Assembly: GCF_014083985.1 (NCBI RefSeq)
Contig: NZ_CP046907.1
Coordinates: 4,750,501-4,814,500, forward strand
Direction of reading: 5' to 3'
Source of the DNA: Streptomyces sp. SCUT-3
GTDB taxonomy: Bacteria > Actinomycetota > Actinomycetes > Streptomycetales > Streptomycetaceae
Length of the DNA: 64,000 nucleotides
Position numbers and translations under genes: made by a program. Below are positions 18,664-27,226 of the stretch, one piece after another (positions within the stretch are counted from its first letter, which is position 1; every line of letters starts with the position of its first letter). The notes under the pieces are model-generated. The model was not told where the DNA came from. It was given only the letters and a program-made list of their open reading frames with translations, and searched no databases.

Positions 18664-19920
18664 CTAGTCGCCGCGGGGGTCGCCGTCCCGGGAGGGGCCC
18701 TCGTGGCGGTCGTGCCCGTCGTGGCTCTCGTGGCGGTCGTGGCCCCCGTAACCCGGTGCCCGGACCGAGCCGGCCCGCTCCCCGGGCTCGCGCTCGCCGC
18801 CGGGCAGGCCGCGGTCGAAACGCCCGTCCTTGTCCAGGCGGGCGGCCCGCGGCGCCGGGACGCTCCGAGCCCCGCCCGGGGCGGGGGCGGTCGTGATCCG
18901 CGGCAGCGCGTACGGGTGCTCCTCGCGCAGCCACTCGATCAGCCTCTCGCGCACCTCGCAGCGCAGGGTCCAGATGTCGTCCGCGTCCCGGGCGGTGAGC
19001 AGGGCCCGCACCTGGATCGTCGACGGCGTGGTGTCGGTGACGACCAGGCTCCAGGCGCGCCGGTCCCACACCGAGGACTCCTCCAGGACCTCCTGGAGCC
19101 TGCGGCGCATCGCCTCCACGGGGGCGGAGTGGTCGAGGTGGAAGTAGACCGTGCCGGTCATCTGGGCGCCGTTGCGCGACCAGTTCTCGAACGGCTTGCT
19201 GGTGAAGTACGACACCGGCATCACGATCCGCCGCTCGTCCCAGGTCAGCAGCACCAGGTAGGACAGGGTGATCTCCTCCACGGTGCCCAGCTCCCCGTCC
19301 ACCACCACCATGTCGCCGATGCGCACCATGTCACCGAAGGCGATCTGCAGGCCCGCGAACAGGTTGCTCAGCGTCGACTGGGCGGCAATGCCGGCGACGA
19401 TGCCCAGCACGCCGGCCGAGGCCAGCATGCTCGTGCCGACGGTCCGCATCGCGGGGAAGGTCAGCAGCATCGCCGCCACCGCCACGGTGGCCACGATCGC
19501 GGTCACCACCCGCTGGATCAGGAAGACCTGGGTGCGCACCCGGCGCACCCGCGCCCGGTCGTGCGCGGCGGAGGCGTACCGGTTGTACGAGGCGTCGGTG
19601 ACGGCGTAGGCCACCCGCACCACCAGCCACGCCACCGCGGCGATCAGCACCAGGGTCAGGAAGTGCCCGATCGCGTCGAGCGCCTCCCGGGACAGGCCCG
19701 TCTCGCGGGGGTTGGCGGCCCGGTAGGAGCCGCGCAGCAGCGCGGCGGCCAGGACCAGTTGGAGCGGGATGCGGCCGCGGCGCAGCAGCCGCCACAGCGG
19801 GGTCTCCGGGTGGCGGGCGTCGACGCGCTGCAGCACCTTGTCGACGATCCAGCCCACCGCCAGCGAGAGCAGCACCACCCCCGCCAGCACGAGCAGCGGC
19901 CGCCACACCTGTTCCGTCAT
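18664..19920 (-). CDS. MscS-type mechanosensitive ion channel
   Basis: Small-conductance mechanosensitive channel family, 418 aa. Membrane helices at about 10-28, 50-66, 84-106, 130-150 and 155-185; the pore helix and entry to the beta domain read AGVLGIVAGIAAQSTLSNLFAGLQIAFGDMVRIGDMVVVDGELGTVEEITLSYLVL, the MscS signature. After the cytoplasmic domain comes a 70-residue hydrophilic tail with His/Asp repeats (GGHDRHESHDGHDRHEG), possibly metal-binding. ATG start is followed by a hydrophobic helix. Converges with no neighbour and is divergent from a hydrolase gene. Confidence 0.92.
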   Translation of the reverse strand: MTEQVWRPLLVLAGVVLLSLAVGWIVDKVLQRVDARHPETPLWRLLRRGRIPLQLVLAAALLRGSYRAANPRETGLSREALDAIGHFLTLVLIAAVAWLVVRVAYAVTDASYNRYASAAHDRARVRRVRTQVFLIQRVVTAIVATVAVAAMLLTFPAMRTVGTSMLASAGVLGIVAGIAAQSTLSNLFAGLQIAFGDMVRIGDMVVVDGELGTVEEITLSYLVLLTWDERRIVMPVSYFTSKPFENWSRNGAQMTGTVYFHLDHSAPVEAMRRRLQEVLEESSVWDRRAWSLVVTDTTPSTIQVRALLTARDADDIWTLRCEVRERLIEWLREEHPYALPRITTAPAPGGARSVPAPRAARLDKDGRFDRGLPGGEREPGERAGSVRAPGYGGHDRHESHDGHDRHEGPSRDGDPRGD

Positions 19921-20082
19921 CACCCAGGCCCCTCCGAGACATCGGCTCCAGGACACCGGCCGCCGGAGCGCCGGTCCGTACGCCGGCGGCCGCGGGGCGC
20001 GGCCGCAACTGGCACGATGGGGTGCGTACCCGTCCCGCCGCCGAACATTGCGGGACCCGCGCGTAAGGAAGCACACACCACC

Positions 20083-20664
20083 GTGGCCGTCATCGTCCTC
20101 TTCCACTCCTCCTACGGACTGCGCCCCGCGGTGCACGAGGCGGCGGAGCGCCTGCGCGCCGCCGGGCACGAGGTCCACGTGCCCGACCTCTTCGAGGGCC
20201 GCACCGCTGCGACCGCCGAGGAGGGCATGGCCGTCAAGGAGGAGATCGGCAGGGAGGAACTGCTGATGCGCGCCGTCACCGTCTCCGCGCCGCTGTCCGA
20301 ACGGGGCCTGGTCTACGCGGGGTTCTCCCTGGGCGGCTCGGTGGCGCAGAACCTGGCCCTGGCCGACAGCCGGGCCCGCGGCCTGCTCCTGCTGCACGGC
20401 ACCTCCGACCTCCCCGACGACGCCGCCACCGACATCCCGGTGCAGCTGCACGTGGCCGAGCCCGACCCGTTCGAGACCGAGGACTGGCTCAACACCTGGT
20501 ACCTGCGCATGCGGCGGGCCGGCGCGGACGTCGAGGTCCACCGCTACCGCGGCGCCGGCCACCTCTACACCGACCCCGGACTGCCCGACCACGACGCCGA
20601 GGCCGCCGAGCGCACCTGGGCCGTCGCCCTGGACTTCCTCGCGGACACCGACGCGGACCGCTGA
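20083..20664 (+). CDS. dienelactone hydrolase family protein
   Basis: Alpha/beta hydrolase of the DLH family, 193 aa. VAVIVLFHSSYGLRPAVHEAAERLRAAGHEVHVPDLFEGRTA is the typical N-terminus; the nucleophile elbow is YAGFSLGGSVAQN with serine (classical DLH uses cysteine), and the His is in RGAGHLYTD. GTG start lies 13 nt after AAGGA. Natural substrate unknown; the Ser nucleophile makes general esterase activity possible. Confidence 0.88.
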   Translation: MAVIVLFHSSYGLRPAVHEAAERLRAAGHEVHVPDLFEGRTAATAEEGMAVKEEIGREELLMRAVTVSAPLSERGLVYAGFSLGGSVAQNLALADSRARGLLLLHGTSDLPDDAATDIPVQLHVAEPDPFETEDWLNTWYLRMRRAGADVEVHRYRGAGHLYTDPGLPDHDAEAAERTWAVALDFLADTDADR

Positions 20665-20796
20665 CACCGTCCGCGGGGCGGCGGGGCCCGCCGCCCCGCC
20701 GCGACTGTGTCCGACCATCGGGACCAACCACCGCCAAGACGGTAGAATCGCCCGCGATCCGGACACCCCGGAGCTTCTACCGCGCGGGAGCGGCAC

Positions 20797-20979
20797 ATGA
20801 CCGTGAGGTTCGCGAAGAGCGGCTCGAAGAAGGACATGACCCTCAGTGAGCTGGAGCAGTTCGTCCAGGCCGCCCGCAAGGCGGGTGCGCCCGGCGACCA
20901 GCCGGTCAAGGCGGTGGTGAGCACCTCGGGGAAGATCAAGACGGTGGAGATCCAGCTCCCGGAGCCTGCGGCCACCTGA
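20797..20979 (+). CDS. small conserved-type hypothetical protein (60 aa)
   Basis: A short soluble protein that I do not recognise. It is basic at the N-terminus (MTVRFAKSGSKKDMTLSELEQFVQAARKAG), followed by a beta-like segment (VKAVVSTSGKIKTVEIQLPE). GCGGGAG lies 8-9 nt before the ATG, and a TAGAAT -10-like hexamer at 20741-20746 gives it a plausible own promoter. Codon third positions are GC-rich like true genes here. Residues 14-30 look like a short helix. Function unknown. Confidence 0.65.
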   Translation: MTVRFAKSGSKKDMTLSELEQFVQAARKAGAPGDQPVKAVVSTSGKIKTVEIQLPEPAAT

Positions 20980-21076
20980 CTGCCACCCGGACGGCGGCCC
21001 TTCGGTTGCCGGGTTCCGGCGGTGCGGGAACGCTGGCGGAGTACCGTGCCCCGTACCCCCGAAGGGACCGCCCCCA

Positions 21077-21637
21077 GTGGAGCTCACGACCTTCAACGGG
21101 CCTCCCGCCCACGTCCTCCTCGCCCACTTCGTGGTGGTGCTCGTCCTGCTGGCGGCGCTCGGCCTGGTGGTCTGCGCGATCTGGCCCGCCGTCATGGCCC
21201 GGGCGGGGATCGGTCTGCCGCTGCTGGCCCTGGTGTCGCTGATCCTCGTCCCCCTGACCACCGAGGCGGGGGAGTGGCTGGAGGACCGGGTCGACGAGAC
21301 CGCGCTGGTGGAGAAGCACGCGGAGCTGGGCGAGTCCCTGCTGCCCTGGGTGATCGGCCTGTTCGTCCTCTCGGCGGCGCTGTGGTTCTTCCGGCGCCGG
21401 GCGTCGGCGGCGGCCCCCGCGGCCGGCTCCGCCGACGCCCCGGCGCGGTCCGTGGCGTTCGCCGACAGCCTCCCGTTCCGGGTGGTGGCGGTGGTGCTGT
21501 CCCTGGTGGTGGGGATCGGTGCCGCCGTCCAGGTGTACCGGATCGGCCATTCGGGTGCCGAGGCCGTGTGGAAGGACAACTTCTCGCCCACGCCCCTCGA
21601 AAAGGGCGGCAACGAGGGCGGCGAAGAGGGGGATTGA
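21077..21637 (+). CDS. DUF2231-like integral membrane protein
   Basis: A 186-aa membrane protein with four hydrophobic segments (about 12-38, 46-60, 86-106, 133-150) and a charged C-terminus. The N-terminus FNGPPAHVLLAHFVVVLVLLAALGL resembles the DUF2231 pattern in which a conserved His lies early in the first helix. A glutamate-rich extracytoplasmic loop (EAGEWLEDRVDETALVEKHAELGES) follows helix 2. GTG start; no strong Shine-Dalgarno. Some relatives bind heme, but nothing here shows it. Confidence 0.7.
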   Translation: MELTTFNGPPAHVLLAHFVVVLVLLAALGLVVCAIWPAVMARAGIGLPLLALVSLILVPLTTEAGEWLEDRVDETALVEKHAELGESLLPWVIGLFVLSAALWFFRRRASAAAPAAGSADAPARSVAFADSLPFRVVAVVLSLVVGIGAAVQVYRIGHSGAEAVWKDNFSPTPLEKGGNEGGEEGD

Positions 21638-21684
21638 CGCGGCTCCGGCACCCCGGGGCGCGGGGCGCCGGGGCGCCGGGAGTG

Positions 21685-22134
21685 TCAGGAGACGCAGAAC
21701 TCGTTGCCCTCGGGGTCGGCCATGACCGTCCACCGTCCGCCCGGTTCGTCCACCTCGCGCAGGACCGACGCGCCGAGCGACCCCAGCCGGGCGGTCTCCG
21801 CCTCCCGGCGCCCCGGGCCGGCGTGGACGTCGATGTGCAGGCGGTTCTTGGACGTCTTCGCCTCCGGGACCCGCTGGAAGAGCAGCCGGCGGCCCAGACC
21901 GGTGCCGCTCCCGGGGTCGAAGGGGTCCTCCGGGTGCCGGGCGGCGGCCAGGTCCCGCCAGGCGGGCCGGCCGTCCACGGTGGTCACCAGCTCGTCCCCG
22001 ACCGCGCCGAGGTCGCGCAGCCGTTCGATCAGCGCGCTGTTGTCCTCGACGTCGTAGCCGAGCGCCTCGGCCCAGAAGGCGGCCTGCCGGTGCGGGTCCG
22101 CCGCGTCGATCACGAGCTTCCAGCCGAGTGCCAT
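21685..22134 (-). CDS. VOC (glyoxalase/bleomycin-resistance-like) protein
   Basis: A 149-aa vicinal-oxygen-chelate fold protein with two beta-alpha-beta-beta-beta modules. Start MALGWKLVIDAADPHRQAAFWAEALGY, central LLFQRVPEAKTSKNRLHIDVHAG, end GGRWTVMADPEGNEFCVS are the hallmark segments of glyoxalase-like domain proteins. GAGGGGAAGAGG precedes the ATG. Substrate unknown; most such genes in streptomycetes are uncharacterised. Confidence 0.85.
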   Translation of the reverse strand: MALGWKLVIDAADPHRQAAFWAEALGYDVEDNSALIERLRDLGAVGDELVTTVDGRPAWRDLAAARHPEDPFDPGSGTGLGRRLLFQRVPEAKTSKNRLHIDVHAGPGRREAETARLGSLGASVLREVDEPGGRWTVMADPEGNEFCVS

Positions 22135-22308
22135 CGAATCCCTCTTCCCCTCGTTCCCGGACGCTCCTTCGTAGCGGCCGCACGGCGACGGACGCAACCG
22201 CTCCGGTTCCCGGCGGTACCGCCCCGGCCCCGCGTCCGCGCGGTGCCGCGCCCGGCCGCCGCAATAACCGGGTGACGCCGTTCCGCCCGGGTGTTAGCTT
22301 CCAGGACC

Positions 22309-22812
22309 GTGAGACCGATCGGCGAGAACGACATACGGGGATCCTTCGTCAACTGCTCCAAGGGCGAGGCGCGCAGGCTCGGCCTGCCCCGGGGGCTGGA
22401 CGAACTCCCCTGGGGCGACCTGGACTTCCTCGGCTGGCGGGACCCGGGCGCGCCGGACCGCGGCTACCTCGTCGCCGAGCGGGAGGGCCGGCTCGTCGGC
22501 GTCGCGCTGCGGGCGACGCAGGGGATCCGCAGGAGCTTCACCAAGAGCACGGTCTGCTCGGTCTGCCTGACCGGCCACCCCGGTTCCGGGGTCGCCCTGT
22601 TCAGCGCGCGCAGGGTCGGCGCGGCCGGCCGGCAGGGGAACACCGTCGGCGTCTACCTGTGCGCCGACCTCGCCTGCCCGCTGTACGTGCGGGGCAAGCG
22701 GGTCTCGGGCCTGGGCGCCCGCTACCGGGAGACGCTCTCCCAGGAGGAGCAGGTCGACCGCATGCTGTCCAACCTCGGCGTCTTCCTGGACCAGGTCCTC
22801 CGCGAGGACTGA
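22309..22812 (+). CDS. FBP domain protein (FusB-like EF-G-binding family)
   Basis: A 167-aa protein of the FBP family, related to the FusB/FusC proteins that bind elongation factor G and confer fusidic-acid tolerance in staphylococci. The N-terminal part begins RPIGENDIRGSFVNCSKGEARRLGLP. The C-terminal zinc-binding domain has CSVCLTGHPGSGVALFSARR and YLCADLACPLYVRGK, giving four cysteines (CxxC...CxxxxC). GTG 22309 is preferred to a start 18 nt upstream because the family begins just before the P-x-x-E-x-D-I-R motif. Role in streptomycetes untested. Confidence 0.85.
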   Translation: MRPIGENDIRGSFVNCSKGEARRLGLPRGLDELPWGDLDFLGWRDPGAPDRGYLVAEREGRLVGVALRATQGIRRSFTKSTVCSVCLTGHPGSGVALFSARRVGAAGRQGNTVGVYLCADLACPLYVRGKRVSGLGARYRETLSQEEQVDRMLSNLGVFLDQVLRED

Positions 22813-22824
22813 GCGCCCCGCCCC

Positions 22825-22867
22825 CCGCCTCGCCCCCGCCCGGCCCCGCCGGGCGGGGGCGAGGCGG
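22825..22867. terminator. 19-bp-stem bidirectional hairpin
   Basis: Perfect arms 22825-22843 and 22849-22867 around a CCCCG loop, filling the gap between convergent FBP and M15-like genes. The right arm abuts the minus-strand stop codon. Confidence 0.8.
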
Positions 22868-23422
22868 TCAGTAGACGGATATGTGCACGTGGTCGTAGTG
22901 GTTGAGGGTGTTCGAGCCGCGGTCCTCCATGGGGGCGTTGCCCTTCAGGGGCCAGCGGCTGGACCAGATCCGCTGCTCGTGGATCACGTACCAGATGCCG
23001 TACTCGTCGGCGTTCTCCCGCACCCACGCCACGATCCGCCGGCCCAGTTCGAGGTCCTCGCCGGTGGCCTTCCTGCCGGCGTCGACCAGCATGACGTCGC
23101 AGGCGCGGCCCAGCGGGTGCTCGCCGCCGCCCGCTATGCCGCCGTCCTCGCGGTAGCAGCCCAGGTCCCCCTTGATGCCGAACTCCTTCTTCACCGCGTC
23201 GCGGACGGCCTCCATGCGCGGGGTGATGTTGTCCGGGCCGCGGGGCTCCTCCTTCTCCCAGCTCGCCGCGCGCATCTGGGCGCGCACGGCCACCCAGGCG
23301 TCGGTCGTGGGGATCCACAGGGCGAGCAGGCCGAGAGCGGCCAGGGGGGCGAGCCACTTCACGGTGAGGGGTATTCGGCGCCTGCCCCCGCGCGCCCGGC
23401 CCCGCGTCGTCTTCTCGTTCAT
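22868..23422 (-). CDS. membrane-anchored M15-like (VanY/ARB-type) domain protein
   Basis: A 184-aa protein with a basic N-terminus and one membrane helix (about 22-42), then an extracytoplasmic domain (about 60-184). HPLGRACDVML and the C-terminal HYDHVHISVY have the spacing of the zinc ligands of M15 peptidases (HxxGxxxD and DHxH), and CYREDGGIAGG precedes them. Related actinobacterial domains are usually named ARB_07466-like. A cell-wall peptidase or wall-binding role is likely but unproven. Lies 44 nt downstream of the phoD stop on the same strand? No: phoD lies upstream on the minus strand, so the two could share a transcript. Confidence 0.78.
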   Translation of the reverse strand: MNEKTTRGRARGGRRRIPLTVKWLAPLAALGLLALWIPTTDAWVAVRAQMRAASWEKEEPRGPDNITPRMEAVRDAVKKEFGIKGDLGCYREDGGIAGGGEHPLGRACDVMLVDAGRKATGEDLELGRRIVAWVRENADEYGIWYVIHEQRIWSSRWPLKGNAPMEDRGSNTLNHYDHVHISVY

Positions 23423-23466
23423 CGACGGATGAACGCGGGACCGGGCGTCCGAGTGCCCGGGAGGGC

Positions 23467-25164
23467 TCAGCGCGCCGGGGCGTCGGCCCGCTCGACCTGC
23501 TGGGTGCCGGCGAGGGTGCGGTAGCCGCGGGACCAGGAGGCGGCGGAGGCCGGGTCGGAGCGGTCGGCGAGCACGTAGTAGTCCATCTGCGCGCGCTCGG
23601 CGGTGACGTCCAGGACGCCGAAGCCGTGGCGGTCCATGTCGATGTACTTCACGTGCCGGTTGGCGCTCTTCACGGCGCTCTCGGCGACCAGGGAGACGGT
23701 CCGCGGGGCGACCCGCAGGATGTCGTCGAGGTTGTCGGAGGTGACGGAGGTGACCACGAACTCGGTCGCCACCGGCGGGGTGCCGGGGTAGGTGGCGGCC
23801 TTGACCGGGACCTCGTTGGCCCAGGCCATGTGGATGTCGCCGGTGAGGAAGACCGTGTTGCGCACGGCGTTGTCCCGCAGGTGGGTCAGCAGCTCCCGGC
23901 GGTCGTCGGTGTAGCCGTCCCACTGGTCGACGTTGACCGCCAGGCCCTCCTTCGGCACGCCCAGCAGCTCGGCCAGCGGACCCAGGAGGTGGGCGGGGAC
24001 GGAGCCGAAGGCCACGGGGGAGATCATCACCGAGGTGCCGACCAGCCGCCAGGCGGCGTCCGAGGCGGAGAGGCCCTTCTTGAGCCAGTCCAGCTGGGCC
24101 CGCCCGGTGATTGTGCGGTCCGGGTCGTCGACGTCGCCGTTGCCGATCGTGGACTGCTGGGACCGGAAGGAGCGCAGGTCCAGCAGGGACAGGTCGGCCA
24201 GGCGGCCGAAGCGCAGGCTGCGGTAGGTGGTGCCGGCGACCGAGGGGCGGACCGGCATCCACTCGAAGTACGCCTGCTTGGCGGCGGAGACCCGGGCCGC
24301 CCAGTCGCCCTCGGTGTCCGGCTGGTGGTTCTGCGCACCGCCGGACCATGCGTCGTTGGCGAACTCGTGGTCGTCCCACATGGCGATCACGGGGACGGCG
24401 GCGTGCATCGCCTGCAGGTCGGGGTCGGTCTTGTAGCGGCCGTGGCGGGCGCGGTAGTCGGCCAGGGTGGTGATCTCGTGGGAGGGCACGTGCGGGCGCA
24501 GGACCTTCCCGCGGCCCGCGTAGTCGCCACTGGCGTACTCGTAGATGTAGTCGCCCAGGTGCAGGACCGCGTCCAGGTCGGTGCGGGCGGCCAGGTGGCG
24601 GTAGGAGGAGAAGTAGCCGGCCTCGTAGTTGGAGCAGGAGACGACGCCCAGGCGCAGCGAGTCCACGGCGGTGTCGTGCGCGGGCGCGGTGCGGGCGCGC
24701 CCGGCGGGGGAGACGGCGCCGTCGGCGGTGAAGCGGAACCAGTAGTCGGTGGCCGGGCGCAGGCCGCGCACGTCGGCCTTGACGGTGTGGTCGCCGGAGG
24801 CGTCGGCGGTGACGGTGCCGGCGGCGACGACGCGGGCGAAGTTCCTGTCCTCGGCGACGGTCCAGGTCACCTGGACGGCCGGGCCGAGGCCCGAGCCGGG
24901 GACGGCCTCCGGGGAGGGGGTCACGCGGGTCCACAGCAGGACGCCGTCGGGCAGCGGGTCGCCGGAGGCGACGCCGTGCAGGAAGGCGGCGGCCGCGGCG
25001 TTCGCGGGGGCCGCGCCGGCGGCGCTCGCGGGGCGGGCGGCGGCGAGGGGGACGAGGGCGGCGCCCGCCGCGGCGGCCTTGACGACGGAGCGCCGGGCGG
25101 GGGTGTGCCGGGCGGCGTCGGGGGCGGGGGACGAGGGCGGGGTTGCGGATGCGGTCTCGGTCAC
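23467..25164 (-). CDS. phoD: PhoD-type alkaline phosphatase, Tat-exported
   Basis: Secreted Ca/Fe-dependent phosphodiesterase/phosphatase of the PhoD family, 565 aa. The N-terminus holds a twin-arginine signal, [20 protein letters not shown], ending near ASAAGA. An Ig-like PhoD N-terminal domain (about 60-160, [21 protein letters not shown]) precedes the metallophosphatase domain with [44 protein letters not shown] and [13 protein letters not shown] metal-ligand motifs. GTG start is in frame just before the signal. It probably supplies phosphate under starvation; a clear PHO box could not be confirmed. Confidence 0.93.
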   Translation of the reverse strand: MTETASATPPSSPAPDAARHTPARRSVVKAAAAGAALVPLAAARPASAAGAAPANAAAAAFLHGVASGDPLPDGVLLWTRVTPSPEAVPGSGLGPAVQVTWTVAEDRNFARVVAAGTVTADASGDHTVKADVRGLRPATDYWFRFTADGAVSPAGRARTAPAHDTAVDSLRLGVVSCSNYEAGYFSSYRHLAARTDLDAVLHLGDYIYEYASGDYAGRGKVLRPHVPSHEITTLADYRARHGRYKTDPDLQAMHAAVPVIAMWDDHEFANDAWSGGAQNHQPDTEGDWAARVSAAKQAYFEWMPVRPSVAGTTYRSLRFGRLADLSLLDLRSFRSQQSTIGNGDVDDPDRTITGRAQLDWLKKGLSASDAAWRLVGTSVMISPVAFGSVPAHLLGPLAELLGVPKEGLAVNVDQWDGYTDDRRELLTHLRDNAVRNTVFLTGDIHMAWANEVPVKAATYPGTPPVATEFVVTSVTSDNLDDILRVAPRTVSLVAESAVKSANRHVKYIDMDRHGFGVLDVTAERAQMDYYVLADRSDPASAASWSRGYRTLAGTQQVERADAPAR

Positions 25165-25301
25165 GGCGGCAGATGCTACCGCCGGGTAATCCGAACGGAC
25201 ATACAACAAAAGGGAGTTGGCCGATCGGACACTCTTGCGCCGCCCGCCCGACGTCTCCGGTACTCCTCGGCCCCGGCCCGGCCCCGGACCGGAGGGGCAG
25301 G

Positions 25302-25346
25302 GGTGCGGGGTGCGCCGGACGGGCCCCGCCCGGCGCACCCCGCACC
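25302..25346. terminator. 17-bp-stem hairpin after the DsbA-like gene
   Basis: Arms 25302-25318 and 25330-25346 pair perfectly around an 11-nt GC-rich loop, 8 bp from the stop codon of the thioredoxin-like gene on the minus strand. It separates that gene from phoD. Confidence 0.75.
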
Positions 25347-25353
25347 GTGCCGG

Positions 25354-26142
25354 TCAGCCCTTCAGCCGGTCCTTCACCTGCTTGGTGAACTCCTCGGGGC
25401 CGACGGGGCCGGTGCTGCCGAGGACCTCGATCTTCTCCCCGTTGACCTCGACCGTCGGGGTGCCGGAGATGTCGTTCTCGTTGAACTTCTCGCTGACCTT
25501 CGCCGCCCACGCCTCGTAGGTGCCGTCCTTCACGGCCTTCTCGAAGTCCTTGTTGCCCTTGAGCGCGGGCACCTTCTGCGCCAGCTCCACCAGGTACGCG
25601 TCGTCGCCGTACTTGTCGTCGGTCTCCTCCGGGTGGTTCTCGAACAGCACCTGGTGGTAGGCGACGAAAGCGTCGGTGGACTCGTTCAGCGCCGCGCCGA
25701 GCGCGGTGAGGGCGTTCGTGGAGCCCTCGCCGCCGGCGTTGCTGTCGATGAAGGTGCCGAAGTTGTACTCGACCTTCAGGCTCAGGGACTTGTCGTCGGC
25801 CAGCTTCGTCAGGGTCTCGCCGTTGGCCTGCTCGAACTGGGCGCAGAACGGGCAGCGCATGTCCTCGTAGACGTCGACGGTGTTCTTGGCCTTCTTGTCG
25901 CCGTAGACCACCGTCGTGCCGTTCTCGCCGGTGGCGTTGGCGGGCACGACCAGCGGCCGGTCGTCCTCGCCCATGGAGGCCACGGCCACGCCGACGCCGC
26001 CGGCTACCGCCAGCACGGCGACGACGGCGCCGCCGGCGAGGAGCTGGCGGCGCGTCCTGTCGCGCTTGGCCTGGCGCTCGCGCTCGATGCGCATGCGCTC
26101 GCGGGCCGACTGCTTGTTCTCCCAGTTGTTCCTGGAGCTCAT
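25354..26142 (-). CDS. membrane-anchored DsbA-like thioredoxin-fold protein
   Basis: A 262-aa extracytoplasmic thiol-disulfide protein. A long basic N-terminal stretch (MSSRNNWENKQSARERMRIERERQAKRDRTRRQLL) leads into one membrane helix (about 36-56). The thioredoxin domain has YEDMRCPFCAQFEQAN (CxxC active site, about 95-110) and the cis-proline region SGTPTVEVNGEKIEVLG. This is the DSBA_thioredoxin_4 group common in actinobacteria. Directly downstream of a membrane protein gene on the same strand. Confidence 0.9.
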   Translation of the reverse strand: MSSRNNWENKQSARERMRIERERQAKRDRTRRQLLAGGAVVAVLAVAGGVGVAVASMGEDDRPLVVPANATGENGTTVVYGDKKAKNTVDVYEDMRCPFCAQFEQANGETLTKLADDKSLSLKVEYNFGTFIDSNAGGEGSTNALTALGAALNESTDAFVAYHQVLFENHPEETDDKYGDDAYLVELAQKVPALKGNKDFEKAVKDGTYEAWAAKVSEKFNENDISGTPTVEVNGEKIEVLGSTGPVGPEEFTKQVKDRLKG

Positions 26143-26268
26143 GGTGTTGTCCACGTCTTTCCGTCGTGCGGTGGCGGGGGAGGGGCGGCGCGCGGACCGC
26201 ACGGGTTCCGGCCGGCGTGCGGCCCGGGCACGGAGCACGGGCGGGCCGGCCGCGGCGGTGGCGCGCGG

Positions 26269-26976
26269 CTACGCGAATGCGGGGACCGCGTCCCGCGGCG
26301 GCCCCCGCCGCCCGACGGAATGGACCAGCGGCAGCCGGCGGGGCCCGGCCTCCGGGGCCCGCCCGCACCACGGCTGCGGCACGGCGTCCGGCACCGCGAC
26401 GGGCCGGGCCGGCAGCGGGAACAGCGACCGGCGGGCGAGGGCGACGGCGGACCGCACGGCCCTGTGCAGGGCGGCCTCGCCGTGCCGCAGCCAGGCGGAG
26501 GCGGCCAGCCCGACGGCGACGTGCACGGCGAGCAGCAGCCACGGGGCCGCGTGCCCTCCCGCGCCGACGGCGGCGGAGGCGCCGGCCACCGGGGACACCG
26601 TGCCGGGAACGGCCGCCAGGGAGGCCCCCACGTCACCGCTGTCGCACAGCCAGGCCGCGCTCACCGACCTCCAGGGGCCGGTGACCGGCCCCCCGGCGGG
26701 CCCGTAGCAGCTGTCCCGGCCGGTGGTGAACACCGTGTCCACGGCCAGCTCCAGCGGCACGAGCAGGGCCGCGATCTGCCGGAAGCGGCGCTCGCGCCCG
26801 GCCAGCGCGTACGCCACGGCGAACACCGCGGCGGCCGCCGCGGCGACGGCCGGCAGCGGCAGCGGCATCCCGGACAGGAACACGTTCGAGGCCACGGACA
26901 GGGTCGTGCACAGCCCGGCGAAGAGCGCCGCGCGCAGCGCCCTCGCCGGTGGCGCCGAGGCCCACGTCCTGTCCAT
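26269..26976 (-). CDS. integral membrane protein of unknown function
   Basis: A 235-aa protein with about five hydrophobic segments (10-35, 40-60, 66-85, 128-138, 150-165) and an Arg/Pro-rich cytoplasmic C-terminus. Two cysteines in the loop at about 90-112 (DSCYGPAGG, AAWLCDSGD) could form a disulfide, interesting beside the DsbA-like gene 126 nt downstream. ATG start MDRTWASAPPARALRAALFAGL. Diverges from dnaE. I do not recognise a named family; orthologs next to dnaE are expected in streptomycetes. Confidence 0.65.
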   Translation of the reverse strand: MDRTWASAPPARALRAALFAGLCTTLSVASNVFLSGMPLPLPAVAAAAAAVFAVAYALAGRERRFRQIAALLVPLELAVDTVFTTGRDSCYGPAGGPVTGPWRSVSAAWLCDSGDVGASLAAVPGTVSPVAGASAAVGAGGHAAPWLLLAVHVAVGLAASAWLRHGEAALHRAVRSAVALARRSLFPLPARPVAVPDAVPQPWCGRAPEAGPRRLPLVHSVGRRGPPRDAVPAFA

Positions 26977-27226
26977 GGAGCCAGAGTGTGCCACGGCCGG
27001 GTGTAGGGATCCGCTAAAGGGTCCGGCGGGAGCGCGGAACCGGGCCCCGACACGGCCGGGGATCAGCCCCCCGCCGCTCGCCGTGCGGAGTGTCACAGGC
27101 GGGTGGAATGCTGGTCGGCAGTGGTGTCCTCGCCCCGCGCGGGCCGCCGGCGGCGATCCGCCGGGACGTCGACCCCCGTGCCGGAAGAATCCCTGCCGTC
27201 GGTCCGTCCGCAGGAGGTCCCGCGCC

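Noticed and set aside
25165-25260. PHO box before phoD
   Set aside because: Only weak similarity to the GTTCACC direct repeats near 25180-25200; not convincing enough to report as a site.
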